DNA from: CAKSFT01 sp045603125
Lineage (GTDB): Bacteria > Bacillota > Clostridia > UBA1381
Direction: 5' to 3'
Length of the DNA stretch: 15,051 nucleotides
NCBI GenBank assembly: GCA_045603125.1
Contig: JAZULN010000059.1
Span: 1-15,051 of the forward strand
This document shows, piece by piece, positions 1-7,756 of the stretch. The translations under genes were made by a program, and so were the position numbers. Under the pieces are notes generated by a model, which was not told the origin of the DNA, did no database searches, and saw only the letters and a list, made by a program, of their open reading frames with translations. The number at the start of each line of letters is the position of its first letter. The first letter of the stretch is position 1.

Positions 1-48
1 CAATAATACGCACACTACAATATGTAGCACAGTAAATAGATTTGTCAT
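1..48 (-). CDS. secG: SecG, preprotein translocase subunit (5' end only)
   Basis: The minus strand starts with ATG at 48 and reads MTNLFTVLHIVVCVLL before leaving the window. This matches the first transmembrane segment of SecG, the small membrane partner of SecYE that assists Sec-dependent export. A strong AGGAGGG ribosome binding site lies at 58-64, nine bases from the ATG, and a promoter is found further upstream. Only 16 of roughly 75 codons are visible, so the identity rests on the N-terminal pattern, start site and promoter. Another small membrane protein is possible but less likely. Confidence 0.75.
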   Translation of the reverse strand, partial: MTNLFTVLHIVVCVLL

Positions 49-93
49 CTTTTTATACCCTCCTATACGAAATATCAAAAAACATACAATGAT

Positions 94-121
94 ATTATAC
101 CATAAAAATTTCAATTTACAA
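94..121 (-). promoter_or_regulatory. secG promoter
   Basis: On the minus strand a TTGTAA -35 (116-121) and a TATAAT -10 (94-99) are separated by 16 bases, with a TGG extension just before the -10. It lies about 45 bases upstream of the secG start and is divergent from the hflX promoter. Confidence 0.65.
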
Positions 122-170
122 GAGATTTTTTAAAATTTTTAAAAAAATTAGAAAATTTTTAAATTTAGGG

Positions 171-199
171 TGTACTATCGCAAAATTATTTGGTATAAT
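171..199 (+). promoter_or_regulatory. hflX operon promoter
   Basis: A consensus TATAAT -10 (194-199) carries a TGG extension. The -35 position 17 bases upstream (171-176, TGTACT) is poor, so the extended -10 probably compensates. Transcription would start near 206, giving a 5' leader of about 30 bases. The 122-170 stretch upstream is extremely AT-rich with A/T tracts and holds no gene. Confidence 0.6.
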
Positions 200-236
200 A
201 TATATGATAATATAGGTAAGATTTGTGGAGTTTTTT

Positions 237-1487
237 ATGGAAACAAATGAGATAAAAAAAGAACGGGTAATTTTAGCCGGGGTTCACACCGGAAGACTTG
301 ATTATTTAGAAGACACAACCGATGAATCCATCGAGGAATTATCGGGGTTATGTGAGACTGCCGGCGCGGAAGTTGTCGGGGTTATGGTCCAGAATAAAGC
401 CCAGCTTGAGAGCGGCACATATATGGGCGAGGGAAAGCTTTTAGAACTTTCAGAAATGGTAAATAATATGGATATAGACTGCGTCGTTTTTGACGATGAG
501 TTGTCGCCTGTACAGTTAAAAAATATAAGCGATATTTTAAAGGTCAAGGTTTTAGACCGTTCCATGATGATTCTCGATATATTTGCAATGCGTGCTAAAA
601 GCGGCGAGGGTAAACTGCAAGTCGAACTTGCTCAGCTAAAATACCGCCTTCCAAGACTTCGTGGTATGGGTACTGTTATGAGTAGAACCGGTGCCGGAAT
701 TGGAACGAGAGGTCCCGGTGAAACAAAGCTTGAGACCGACAGACGCCATATCCATAAAAGGATATCGGCACTCCAGGGTGAACTAAAGGAGCTAAGAAAA
801 CACCGGGAACTATTAAGAACCCGGCGTAAAAAGGACAATGTGATAACTGCCGCCTTTGTAGGTTACACCAATGCGGGGAAATCGTCACTATTAAATATGC
901 TGACCGATGCCGGGGTTTTAGCCGAGGATAAGCTTTTTGCGACTCTTGACACAACCTCTCGTGCCATTACTTTAGAAGATAACCGCACAGTTTTATTGAT
1001 AGATACTGTAGGCTTTATAAGAAAGCTTCCGCATCACCTGGTGGAGGCCTTTAAATCCACCCTTGAGGAGGCGGCACTTGCCGATGTTTTAATACATGTT
1101 ACCGATGTTTCAAACCCTGATTATGAGAGTCATATGAAGGTGGTGGAAAGTGTTTTATCGGACATTGGTGCTACGGGAAAGCCGGTTATTAACCTATTTA
1201 ACAAGGTGGATTTAGCAGATGGTGAAATACCCAGCGAAAAGGGTGTATTTATCTCGGCAAAGACGGGCGAGGGTCGGGATAAATTTTTAGAAACTCTAGC
1301 AGAGGTATGCCCCGGTAAAAAACAAAAAATTACGGTTTTAATTCCTTATCAAAAAGGCGATATTGTAAGTAATCTCCACGAAACTCAAAAGGTTTTGGAG
1401 GAGGAATTTACCGAGACGGGTACAAGAATAACCCTTTTATCAGATTCTATCACCTATAACAGTTTAAGAGATTATCTGGAGGAGTGA
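237..1487 (+). CDS. hflX: HflX, ribosome-associated GTPase
   Basis: HflX is a cytoplasmic GTPase that binds 50S/70S ribosomes and splits stalled ones. From the ATG at 237 (416 residues, normal for the family) the N-terminal HflX domain is followed by a helical linker with the TGAGIGTRGPGETKLE motif, then the G domain: P-loop GYTNAGKSSL near residue 209, DTVGF near 256, NKVD near 322 and SAKTG near 340. I prefer ATG 237 over GTG 225 because GTGGAG at 225-230 then serves as the ribosome binding site six bases upstream. It is the first gene of an operon and its stop overlaps the next start by four bases. Confidence 0.95.
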   Translation: METNEIKKERVILAGVHTGRLDYLEDTTDESIEELSGLCETAGAEVVGVMVQNKAQLESGTYMGEGKLLELSEMVNNMDIDCVVFDDELSPVQLKNISDILKVKVLDRSMMILDIFAMRAKSGEGKLQVELAQLKYRLPRLRGMGTVMSRTGAGIGTRGPGETKLETDRRHIHKRISALQGELKELRKHRELLRTRRKKDNVITAAFVGYTNAGKSSLLNMLTDAGVLAEDKLFATLDTTSRAITLEDNRTVLLIDTVGFIRKLPHHLVEAFKSTLEEAALADVLIHVTDVSNPDYESHMKVVESVLSDIGATGKPVINLFNKVDLADGEIPSEKGVFISAKTGEGRDKFLETLAEVCPGKKQKITVLIPYQKGDIVSNLHETQKVLEEEFTETGTRITLLSDSITYNSLRDYLEE

Positions 1488-2128
1488 GTAAAATTTCCAA
1501 CAAAGTCACATATAAAACGGTTTTAAAACATTCAGAAAGCCTTTTAATTGAGAAAAAATCTAAGTTCATATCAAATGTTATGCCGGTCAAAAGCGAGGAG
1601 GAAGCCCTTGAATTTTTGCAGGAAATCAAGAAAAAATATGCCGATGCTACCCATAACGTTTATGCATATATCATAGACGAAAATAACATCTTCCGCTATT
1701 CCGATGACGGGGAGCCGGGGGGGACTGCCGGGATGCCGGTTTTAGACACCATAAGAAAAGAGGGACTTGTGGACGTAATCGTTGTGGTTACCCGGTATTT
1801 TGGCGGAACGCTTTTGGGGACAGGCGGCCTTGTCCACGCTTACGGTGCCAGTGCAAAACAAGGGCTCGTCGAGTCGGAGATTGTTACAAAAACACTTTGT
1901 AATATCGTGGATTTTAAGGTGGACTATACATTGGTAGGCAAGGTTCAGTATTATATTCAAACAAACAATTACATCTTGGAAGATACTATTTATGATAACG
2001 AAGTGACATTTAAGATATGCTCAAAGATTGAAAATACCGAGAAGCTCATTGCTGATATGATAGACCTTACAAATGGCAGGGTTACCTATGAAATATCGGA
2101 TGAGCCAAAATACATAGATGTTAAATAA
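1484..2128 (+). CDS. yigZ: YigZ/IMPACT family protein (UPF0029-DUF1949)
   Basis: The 214-residue product matches the YigZ/IMPACT family in length and motifs. The N-terminal UPF0029 domain contains YADATHNVYAYII, RYSDDGEPGGTAG and VVVTRYFGGTLLGTGGL (about residues 50-120), and a DUF1949-type C-terminal domain follows. Eukaryotic IMPACT regulates the kinase GCN2; the bacterial role is not settled, though it recurs beside translation genes, as here beside hflX. The start is uncertain: GTG at 1484 overlaps the hflX stop (GTGA), but GGAGG (1478-1482) is only one base away. Translational coupling, or a non-standard start a few codons downstream, would explain this. Confidence 0.9.
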   Translation: MSKISNKVTYKTVLKHSESLLIEKKSKFISNVMPVKSEEEALEFLQEIKKKYADATHNVYAYIIDENNIFRYSDDGEPGGTAGMPVLDTIRKEGLVDVIVVVTRYFGGTLLGTGGLVHAYGASAKQGLVESEIVTKTLCNIVDFKVDYTLVGKVQYYIQTNNYILEDTIYDNEVTFKICSKIENTEKLIADMIDLTNGRVTYEISDEPKYIDVK

Positions 2129-2144
2129 AGAAAGGATGAGGGAC

Positions 2145-2684
2145 ATGAAAAATATTTTAGCAATATTTATGAGTATTTTGGTTTTGGCTCTTTCAGGATG
2201 CGGAAAAACCACCGAGCCAGCCAATAATCCGCAGTCCGCTCCGACGGAAAGCGGAGAAAAGGAAGCAATAAAGCACAAAATCGGTGATGATGTGGATACC
2301 GAAGGATGCAGCGAGGTAGGCAAGTTCTCATACGATTTTGACGGCGACGGCGAGGAGGATTTATTAAAGCTTTTCACCTCAGCTGAGATTGTAGATGGTG
2401 AGCTTTGGGTCGATGACAGAAACAGATGGATTGTTACTGTTGAAACTATAGAAGGGACATATAAACTCTATGATAGCTACATCCAATTAGGAGATGTTGA
2501 GGTAGAGGTCGGCGAGTTTTATAATGAAGACATCGACCGGGCAGTAATTATGACCATTACATCAAATGCGGGTAAATCTATAACACATTTTATATACCAT
2601 GACGATGTGTTCGTAGAAGAAACCGTTTATTCAACAGACTATTATTCCCAAAACGGAGTAAGTATTTTTAAAACTGAAAGATAA
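2145..2684 (+). CDS. Predicted lipoprotein with DxDxDG calcium-type loop
   Basis: From ATG 2145 the 179-residue product begins with a lipoprotein signal: Lys at position 2, a hydrophobic stretch (4-16) and lipobox LSGC with Cys19. A Thr/Pro/Ser-rich linker leads to a domain with D64-F-D66-G-D68-G-E-E-D72, a DxDxDGxxD loop of the kind that binds calcium in EF-hand/FG-GAP-like proteins. It should be anchored on the outer face of the membrane. I do not recognise the family. In-frame ATGs at 2118 and 2136 exist, but AAAGGA at 2131-2136 sits eight bases from ATG 2145, which also gives the best signal peptide. It lies between yigZ and trxA in the same operon. Confidence 0.75.
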   Translation: MKNILAIFMSILVLALSGCGKTTEPANNPQSAPTESGEKEAIKHKIGDDVDTEGCSEVGKFSYDFDGDGEEDLLKLFTSAEIVDGELWVDDRNRWIVTVETIEGTYKLYDSYIQLGDVEVEVGEFYNEDIDRAVIMTITSNAGKSITHFIYHDDVFVEETVYSTDYYSQNGVSIFKTER

Positions 2685-2696
2685 GGAGAGAAAGAT

Positions 2697-3014
2697 ATGG
2701 CAACAAATTTTACAAAAGCGGATTTTGAAAAGGTAGTTATGGAAGGTTCAGGCGTCGTATTGGTGGATTTTTGGGCATCATGGTGCGGACCCTGCAGAAT
2801 GGTAGGGCCGATTATCGACCAGTTGGCAGAGGAATACGAAGGTAAGGTTACAGTAGGAAAGGTAAACGTTGATGAGGAAGGCTCACTGGCATCCGAGTTT
2901 GCCGTTGTGTCAATCCCGACCATTATAATCTTCAAAGACGGAAAACAGGTGGAAAAGCTTGTGGGAGTCAGAAGTTTTGATGATTTCTGTGACGTTTTAG
3001 ACAGGTATGTATAA
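2697..3014 (+). CDS. trxA: Thioredoxin
   Basis: A canonical 105-residue thioredoxin, the cytoplasmic dithiol carrier that reduces protein disulfides and supplies ribonucleotide reductase and peroxiredoxins. The active site is W29-C-G-P-C33 and the cis-proline is P74 in SIPT. AAGGAGA precedes the ATG. No thioredoxin reductase gene adjoins it. The stop overlaps the queG start by eight bases, so the two are probably translated together. Confidence 0.97.
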   Translation: MATNFTKADFEKVVMEGSGVVLVDFWASWCGPCRMVGPIIDQLAEEYEGKVTVGKVNVDEEGSLASEFAVVSIPTIIIFKDGKQVEKLVGVRSFDDFCDVLDRYV

Positions 3015-3855
3015 AAAAATTATAAAAGATGCTCTGATAAAAGCAGGTGCAACTGATGTTGGATTTTTAGCCGCGAGAAAATTTTTGGAACTTAGCGGCA
3101 AGGTCACCGACAGCACCTGCTTTTCGGACGTGGATGAGGAAAAGCGGATAAATCCATTTTTAATAATGGAGTCTGCAAAAACCATTATTACATATGTGGT
3201 TTCATATAAATCTGATATAGTTGGGAATATTTCGTCTTATGCATATGGCCGGGACTATCACTTGGTTTTAAAGGAAATCGGAAAAGCCGGGATAGAAATT
3301 CTAAAAAATCGCGGCTATTTGGGAGTTTCTTTTTCCGATACCGGGGATTTGCCCGAACGATATTTAGCATATCTTTCGGGGCTTGGTGTGATTGGTAAAA
3401 ATCATTCGCTGATTCATCCGAAGTTTGGAAGTTTTGTTTTTATCGGGTATATCATAACCGATGGCGAATTTGAGGCAGATACACCGGTTTTGGGAACTTG
3501 CATGGAGTGTGGTAAATGTCTTGAATCCTGCCCGACAGATGCACTCTTAACGGGTGATTTTAAAAAGTGTCTTTCCTTTATCACTCAAAAAAAGGGGGAG
3601 CTATCGGAAAAAGAAGAAAACCTCATAAAGAAGACGGGCTTTATTTGGGGATGCGATATATGTCAGCGTGTATGCCCCCATAATGAATCCTCGCCCGAAG
3701 CTGAAAATGTGAATTTTACCAAAGATTTAATCACAAAACTAAATATCCCCGAGGACATCTCAAATCGGGAATTTCGGGAAAATTTCGGTGACCGGGCATT
3801 CTCGTGGCGGGGTAAAAATGTGTTAATCAGAAACCAAAGGATAGTGAATAAATGA
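3007..3855 (+). CDS. queG: Epoxyqueuosine reductase QueG (short clostridial form)
   Basis: QueG is the cobalamin and iron-sulfur enzyme that converts epoxyqueuosine to queuosine in the tRNA wobble position. Visible are the SYAYGRDYH segment, DTGDLPERY followed by GLGVIGKN, and a double 4Fe-4S module: C165-x2-C168-x2-C171-x3-C175-P, a lone C188 in KCLSFIT, and C216-x2-C219-x3-C223-P. At 282 residues it lacks the C-terminal HEAT-like region of the roughly 380-residue E. coli and Bacillus proteins, as in many clostridia. It starts inside trxA (eight-base overlap) with only a weak AGG nearby, suggesting coupling. No hairpin terminator follows; its stop codon is inside the first ARG-box-like site. 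Confidence 0.9.
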   Translation: MYKKIIKDALIKAGATDVGFLAARKFLELSGKVTDSTCFSDVDEEKRINPFLIMESAKTIITYVVSYKSDIVGNISSYAYGRDYHLVLKEIGKAGIEILKNRGYLGVSFSDTGDLPERYLAYLSGLGVIGKNHSLIHPKFGSFVFIGYIITDGEFEADTPVLGTCMECGKCLESCPTDALLTGDFKKCLSFITQKKGELSEKEENLIKKTGFIWGCDICQRVCPHNESSPEAENVNFTKDLITKLNIPEDISNREFRENFGDRAFSWRGKNVLIRNQRIVNK

Positions 3856-3880
3856 ATTTTTATGCAAATTATTGTATAAT
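3851..3880 (+). promoter_or_regulatory. ARG-box-like site 1 and possible upstream arg promoter
   Basis: Bases 3851-3868 read aaTGAATttttATGCAaa, one base from the symmetrical ArgR/AhrC consensus TGAAT-N4-ATTCA. It overlaps the queG stop. A TATAAT lies at 3875-3880; the -35 position 17 bases upstream (3852-3857, ATGAAT) is weak and falls inside the box. This may be a second repressible start point for the arginine operon. Confidence 0.55.
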
Positions 3881-3912
3881 ATGACCTATTTACATCCTAT
3901 TATATAAATAAA

Positions 3913-3930
3913 AATGAATAATTATGAGAA
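3913..3930 (+). promoter_or_regulatory. ARG-box-like site 2
   Basis: The sequence aaTGAATaattATGAGaa has a perfect left half-site and a degenerate right half. Its centre is 62 bp from site 1 and 31 bp from site 3, close to six and three helical turns, so all three would face the same side of the DNA. Confidence 0.5.
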
Positions 3931-3943
3931 AATATAAATAATT

Positions 3944-3973
3944 CTTGCATTTTTATGCAATTTGGTGTAAAAT
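3944..3973 (+). promoter_or_regulatory. Arginine operon promoter with overlapping ARG-box-like site 3
   Basis: A TTGCAT -35 (3945-3950) and TAAAAT -10 (3968-3973) are 17 bases apart. The perfect palindrome TGCATttttATGCA (3946-3959) covers the -35, the usual layout for repression by an ArgR/AhrC hexamer when arginine is plentiful. The next gene starts about 31 bases beyond the -10. Confidence 0.7.
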
Positions 3974-4004
3974 AGTAAAATAATATAAAAAAGGACAGAT
4001 GAAA

Positions 4005-5195
4005 ATGGTTGAAGAAATTAAAAAACTCGATAAAGAATATTATATGAACACCTTTGGGGATAGACTTCCCGTTGCATTTTCGGAAGGAAAAGGGATGGTT
4101 CTAACCTCGACAGAGGGCGAAAAATACTATGACTTTTTGGGTGGAATTGCGGTAAATGCCCTAGGACACTCCCACCCAAAGCTTGTTTCGGCGCTAAAGA
4201 ATCAGGTGGAAAAGCTTTTACATACATCGAGTCTTTATTACATAGAAAACCAGGCAAGGCTTGCAAAAAAAATTGTTGAGCACTCATCGGCAGATAAGGT
4301 GTTTTTCTGCTCAACAGGTGCTGAGGCAAACGAAGGTGCATTTAAGCTTGCAAAAATATATTTTTATAAAAAGGGTATAGAAAAATACGAGATTATAACC
4401 CTTGATAAATCCTTCCACGGAAGGACTCTTGCAACCGTTGCGGCAACGGGTCAGGAAAAATACCAAAAGCCATATAGACCGCTCACTCCCGGATTTATTC
4501 AGGTAGAGCCGAATAACTTTGAGGCGATTGAGAGTGCCGTAACCGATAAAACTGCCGCGATTATGATAGAGCTTATTCAGGGCGAGAGCGGAGTTCACCC
4601 AATGAACAAGGAGTATGTTGAAAAGTTAAGAAAGCTTTGCGATGAAAAAGACATACTTTTGATTTTCGACGAGGTCCAGACCGGAATGGGAAGATGCGGT
4701 GAGTATTTCTGCCACCAGCTTTATGGCGTAGAGCCTGATATTTTCACTATGGCAAAGGCTTTAGGCGGTGGAGTTCCAATCGGTGCGATTGGTGCAAAAG
4801 AAGAGGTGGCAAGTGCCTTCTCACCGGGAGACCACGGCACAACCTTTGGCGGAAACCCGTTAGCAACAAGAGCAGGTTTGGCGGTTTTTGATATATTCGA
4901 AGAAGAAGAGTTAGTCAAAAACTCAAAGGATATGGGGATATATTTTAAGGAAAAGCTATCAAATCTAATGGAAGAATTCCCCGAAAAAATTCTCGATGTC
5001 AGAGGCGAGGGGCTGTTGGTTGGAATAGAGCTTTCGGAAGAAATTTCAAAGGATACATTTAAAAAACTCTTTGACGAAAAGTTCTTGACAAGTCTTTGTG
5101 GAAACACCTTGCGACTAGCACCGCCTTTGATAATTGGCAAGGCAGAAATTGACTTATTTTTAGATGCACTCAAAAAGATACTGGCGAAAGGATAA
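4005..5195 (+). CDS. argD: Acetylornithine aminotransferase
   Basis: A class III PLP-dependent aminotransferase (396 residues) that makes N-acetylornithine from acetylglutamate semialdehyde with glutamate as amino donor. Asp222 in IFDEVQTG should bind the pyridine nitrogen and Lys251 in TMAKALGGG should form the Schiff base; the TTFGGNPLA segment is also typical. AAGGAC at 3991-3996 is only two to three bases from ATG 3999 but about eight from ATG 4005, so I place the start at 4005. It is the first gene after the ARG-box promoter. Close relatives include ornithine and succinylornithine aminotransferases, but the context fixes the assignment. Confidence 0.93.
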   Translation: MVEEIKKLDKEYYMNTFGDRLPVAFSEGKGMVLTSTEGEKYYDFLGGIAVNALGHSHPKLVSALKNQVEKLLHTSSLYYIENQARLAKKIVEHSSADKVFFCSTGAEANEGAFKLAKIYFYKKGIEKYEIITLDKSFHGRTLATVAATGQEKYQKPYRPLTPGFIQVEPNNFEAIESAVTDKTAAIMIELIQGESGVHPMNKEYVEKLRKLCDEKDILLIFDEVQTGMGRCGEYFCHQLYGVEPDIFTMAKALGGGVPIGAIGAKEEVASAFSPGDHGTTFGGNPLATRAGLAVFDIFEEEELVKNSKDMGIYFKEKLSNLMEEFPEKILDVRGEGLLVGIELSEEISKDTFKKLFDEKFLTSLCGNTLRLAPPLIIGKAEIDLFLDALKKILAKG

Positions 5196-5200
5196 TAAAA

Positions 5201-6118
5201 ATGAAGGATTTTATAAGCTTACACGATTTAACCAAAGAGGAGATTACCTCTCTATTGGAGTTAGCACTAAAATTAAAAGACGAGCAGAAAAAGGGAATAG
5301 CCCACCCTATCCTAAAGGGTAAGACCCTGGGTATGATTTTTACAAAATCATCTACCAGAACAAGAGTTTCCTTTGAGGTGGGTATGACTCAGCTCGGCGG
5401 ATATCCGTTATTTTTATCATCAAATGATATACAGCTGGGAAGAGGCGAAACAATCTACGATACCGCAAAGGTTTTGGAAAGATACCTAGACGGCATAATG
5501 ATTAGAACCTTTGCACATTCCGATGTTTTGGAGTTGGCAGAACATGCGGATATTCCGGTAATAAACGCATTAACCGACCTTTTGCATCCATGTCAGGTTC
5601 TGGCAGATTTGCAGACAATATATGAGCATAAGGGAAAGCTGGAGGGCTTAAAGTTTGCGTATGTTGGCGATGGAAATAATATGGCAAATTCTATCATGTA
5701 TGGATGCTCTAAAATGGGGATCGACTGTAGAATTGCAAGCCCGGAAGGCTACACCCCAGACCCTGAGGTAACAGAAAATGCAAAAGCTGATGCTAAGAAA
5801 AGTGGTGCTGAACTTTTAATCACAAACGATCCGGTAGAAGCTGTAAAAGATGCAGATATTATCTATTCAGACACATGGGTAAGCATGGGTCAGGAAGCCG
5901 AAAAGGCAGAGAGAATAAAGATATTTATGCCGTATCAGGTAGATGGAAAGTTATTTTCCCATGCAAAAGACGACTGCGTATTTATGCACTGCCTACCTGC
6001 ATACAGAGGCTATGAGGTAACCCCTGAGGTCATAGACGGTAAAAATTCTATTATATTTGACGAAGCAGAAAATCGCCTTCACGCACAAAAAGCGATAATG
6101 GCGACTTTAATGGGTTAA
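5201..6118 (+). CDS. argF: Ornithine carbamoyltransferase
   Basis: A 305-residue OTCase, which joins ornithine and carbamoyl phosphate to give citrulline. The carbamoyl phosphate motif STRTR is at 51-55, HPCQ at 129-132 and the ornithine-side HCLP at 263-266; the length is standard. It begins five bases after the argD stop and uses AAAGGA (5187-5192), which overlaps that stop. No carbamoyl phosphate synthase, argG or argH is in the window, so those steps must be encoded elsewhere. Confidence 0.96.
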   Translation: MKDFISLHDLTKEEITSLLELALKLKDEQKKGIAHPILKGKTLGMIFTKSSTRTRVSFEVGMTQLGGYPLFLSSNDIQLGRGETIYDTAKVLERYLDGIMIRTFAHSDVLELAEHADIPVINALTDLLHPCQVLADLQTIYEHKGKLEGLKFAYVGDGNNMANSIMYGCSKMGIDCRIASPEGYTPDPEVTENAKADAKKSGAELLITNDPVEAVKDADIIYSDTWVSMGQEAEKAERIKIFMPYQVDGKLFSHAKDDCVFMHCLPAYRGYEVTPEVIDGKNSIIFDEAENRLHAQKAIMATLMG

Positions 6119-6130
6119 GGAGGTCAAAAA

Positions 6131-6610
6131 ATGCCAGAATTCAGTTCACTATTCGAGGTGCGTCTTGCTACATACGACGATATCCCCGATATTATTGACA
6201 TAACAAGAGAGGCGTTCTTTAAATATAGGGAGCTTGCCGGAGTCGAAAAGATTGCGGCACTTGACGAATCCTATGAAGATGTTAAAAAGGACATCGACGA
6301 AAAGATCGTTTTGATTGCATTTTCTGATAACGTGCCGGTTGGAAGTGTGAGAGTAGAGGTTTTTGACGACCACACAGCATATCTTAGCCGATTCGGTGTA
6401 AAACTCACATCCCAGAATAACGGTATCGGAAAATCTATTATGAACCTTGTTGACCGGATTATGGTCAAAAAGGGAGTAAAGACGATATCTCTTCATACCG
6501 GTGCAAAGATTACGTCGTTAATAAGGTTTTACTACGGCAGAGGTTTTTACATTGACTCAACTGATAAGTCAAGAGGTTATGTAAGAGCACACTTAATTAA
6601 GAATTATTAA
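6131..6610 (+). CDS. GNAT acetyltransferase, candidate N-acetylglutamate synthase
   Basis: A 159-residue single-domain GNAT protein. The acetyl-CoA pyrophosphate loop is seen at N97-G-I-G-K101 after the beta4 segment, and RFYYGRGFYID gives the usual FYxxxGF close. A near-perfect TAAGGAGGT overlaps the argF stop, seven bases from the ATG. Placement between argF and argC in a repressible arginine operon suggests it makes N-acetylglutamate, as short single-domain NAGS proteins do in some bacteria. This is inference from context: the sequence shows the fold, not the substrate. A protein or antibiotic acetyltransferase remains possible. Confidence 0.8.
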   Translation: MPEFSSLFEVRLATYDDIPDIIDITREAFFKYRELAGVEKIAALDESYEDVKKDIDEKIVLIAFSDNVPVGSVRVEVFDDHTAYLSRFGVKLTSQNNGIGKSIMNLVDRIMVKKGVKTISLHTGAKITSLIRFYYGRGFYIDSTDKSRGYVRAHLIKNY

Positions 6611-6629
6611 ATTTCAGGAGGACGAATTT

Positions 6630-7667
6630 ATGATAAAGGCAGCGATTTTGGGGGCAACAGGTTATGCAGGCATAGAGCTTGTAAGACTTTTGTCAAACCA
6701 CCCGGAGGTTTCTATTGAGATTTTGGGCTCAAAGAGCTTTGAGGGTCAAAAGATTAGCGATGTATATCAAAACTTCAATCACATTTTAGAAAAGGAATGT
6801 GAAGAGGTAGATTTAAATAAAGTAAAGGAATGTGACGTGGCGTTTACTGCCCTTCCTCACGGTGCGTCAAAAGAGGTAATCCCGAAACTTTTAGAGCAGG
6901 GGGTTAAGGTTATCGACTTAAGCGGTGACTACCGTTATGATGACGTTAAGGTTTATGAAGAATGGTACGGCGAGCCTCACTCATCACCTGAGCTTTTGGC
7001 TGAGTCGGTTTACGGACTATGTGAACTTCACCGTGAAAAAATCAAGTCGGCTCGCCTGATTGGAAACCCCGGTTGCTACACCACCTGCTCAATTTTGGGG
7101 GCAGCACCTTTGCTTGCAAGTAAAATCGGGGACACTAAAAACATTATAATTGATGCAAAGTCGGGTGTAACCGGTGCCGGAAGAAGCTTGGGTTTACCTG
7201 TACATTTTTGTGAATGTACAGAAAATTCAAAGGCATATAAGATTGCAACCCACCGCCACACATCGGAAATTGAGCAGGAGCTTTCAAACATTGCCGGCGA
7301 AAAGCTGATGCTATCCTTCACTCCGCACCTGATTCCGCAAAAGCGTGGAATTTTATCGACAATTTACATAAACTTAAATAAGGATATCACAACCGAGGAG
7401 CTAACAGAGCTTTATAAGGATTACTATAAAGACGAATTTTTCGTGCGTGTTAAGGATGCGGGGAAATTACCTGAAACAAAGCATGTTGCGGGCAGTAACT
7501 TTGTGGATATCGGTGTTACAGTTGATAAAAGACTAAAGCGTGCTGTGGTTGTTAGTGTCATTGATAATATCGTAAAGGGTGCTGCCGGCCAGGCGGTTCA
7601 GAATATGAATATAATCTTTGGTCTTGACGAAAAAACAGGCTTAAAGAACGCTGGTTTTTATCTATAA
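6630..7667 (+). CDS. argC: N-acetyl-gamma-glutamyl-phosphate reductase
   Basis: A 345-residue ArgC, which reduces acetylglutamyl phosphate to the semialdehyde with NADPH. The Rossmann start GATGYAG (8-14), catalytic Cys149 in GNPGCYTTC and HRHTSEIE are present. An AGGAGG site precedes the ATG and the gap from the GNAT gene is 19 bases. Downstream, the usual neighbour argJ is missing. Confidence 0.96.
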   Translation: MIKAAILGATGYAGIELVRLLSNHPEVSIEILGSKSFEGQKISDVYQNFNHILEKECEEVDLNKVKECDVAFTALPHGASKEVIPKLLEQGVKVIDLSGDYRYDDVKVYEEWYGEPHSSPELLAESVYGLCELHREKIKSARLIGNPGCYTTCSILGAAPLLASKIGDTKNIIIDAKSGVTGAGRSLGLPVHFCECTENSKAYKIATHRHTSEIEQELSNIAGEKLMLSFTPHLIPQKRGILSTIYINLNKDITTEELTELYKDYYKDEFFVRVKDAGKLPETKHVAGSNFVDIGVTVDKRLKRAVVVSVIDNIVKGAAGQAVQNMNIIFGLDEKTGLKNAGFYL

Positions 7668-7690
7668 AAATTTTAAGATAACTCAGACGC

Positions 7691-7715
7691 GACGTCCGGG
7701 AGGCCGTCCCCTACA
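7691..7715 (-). repeat. GTAGGG palindromic repeat, copy A
   Basis: On the minus strand this reads GTAGGGGACG, a GC-rich loop, then GGACGTC, matching copy C at 12994-13020 over most of its length. It stands in the 89-base argC-argB gap, GC-rich against AT-rich surroundings. The hairpin arms are short here (GACG/CGTC). Confidence 0.65.
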
Positions 7716-7756
7716 TCTTTACAATATTATATATATCTGATTTTAAGGAGAAGAAA

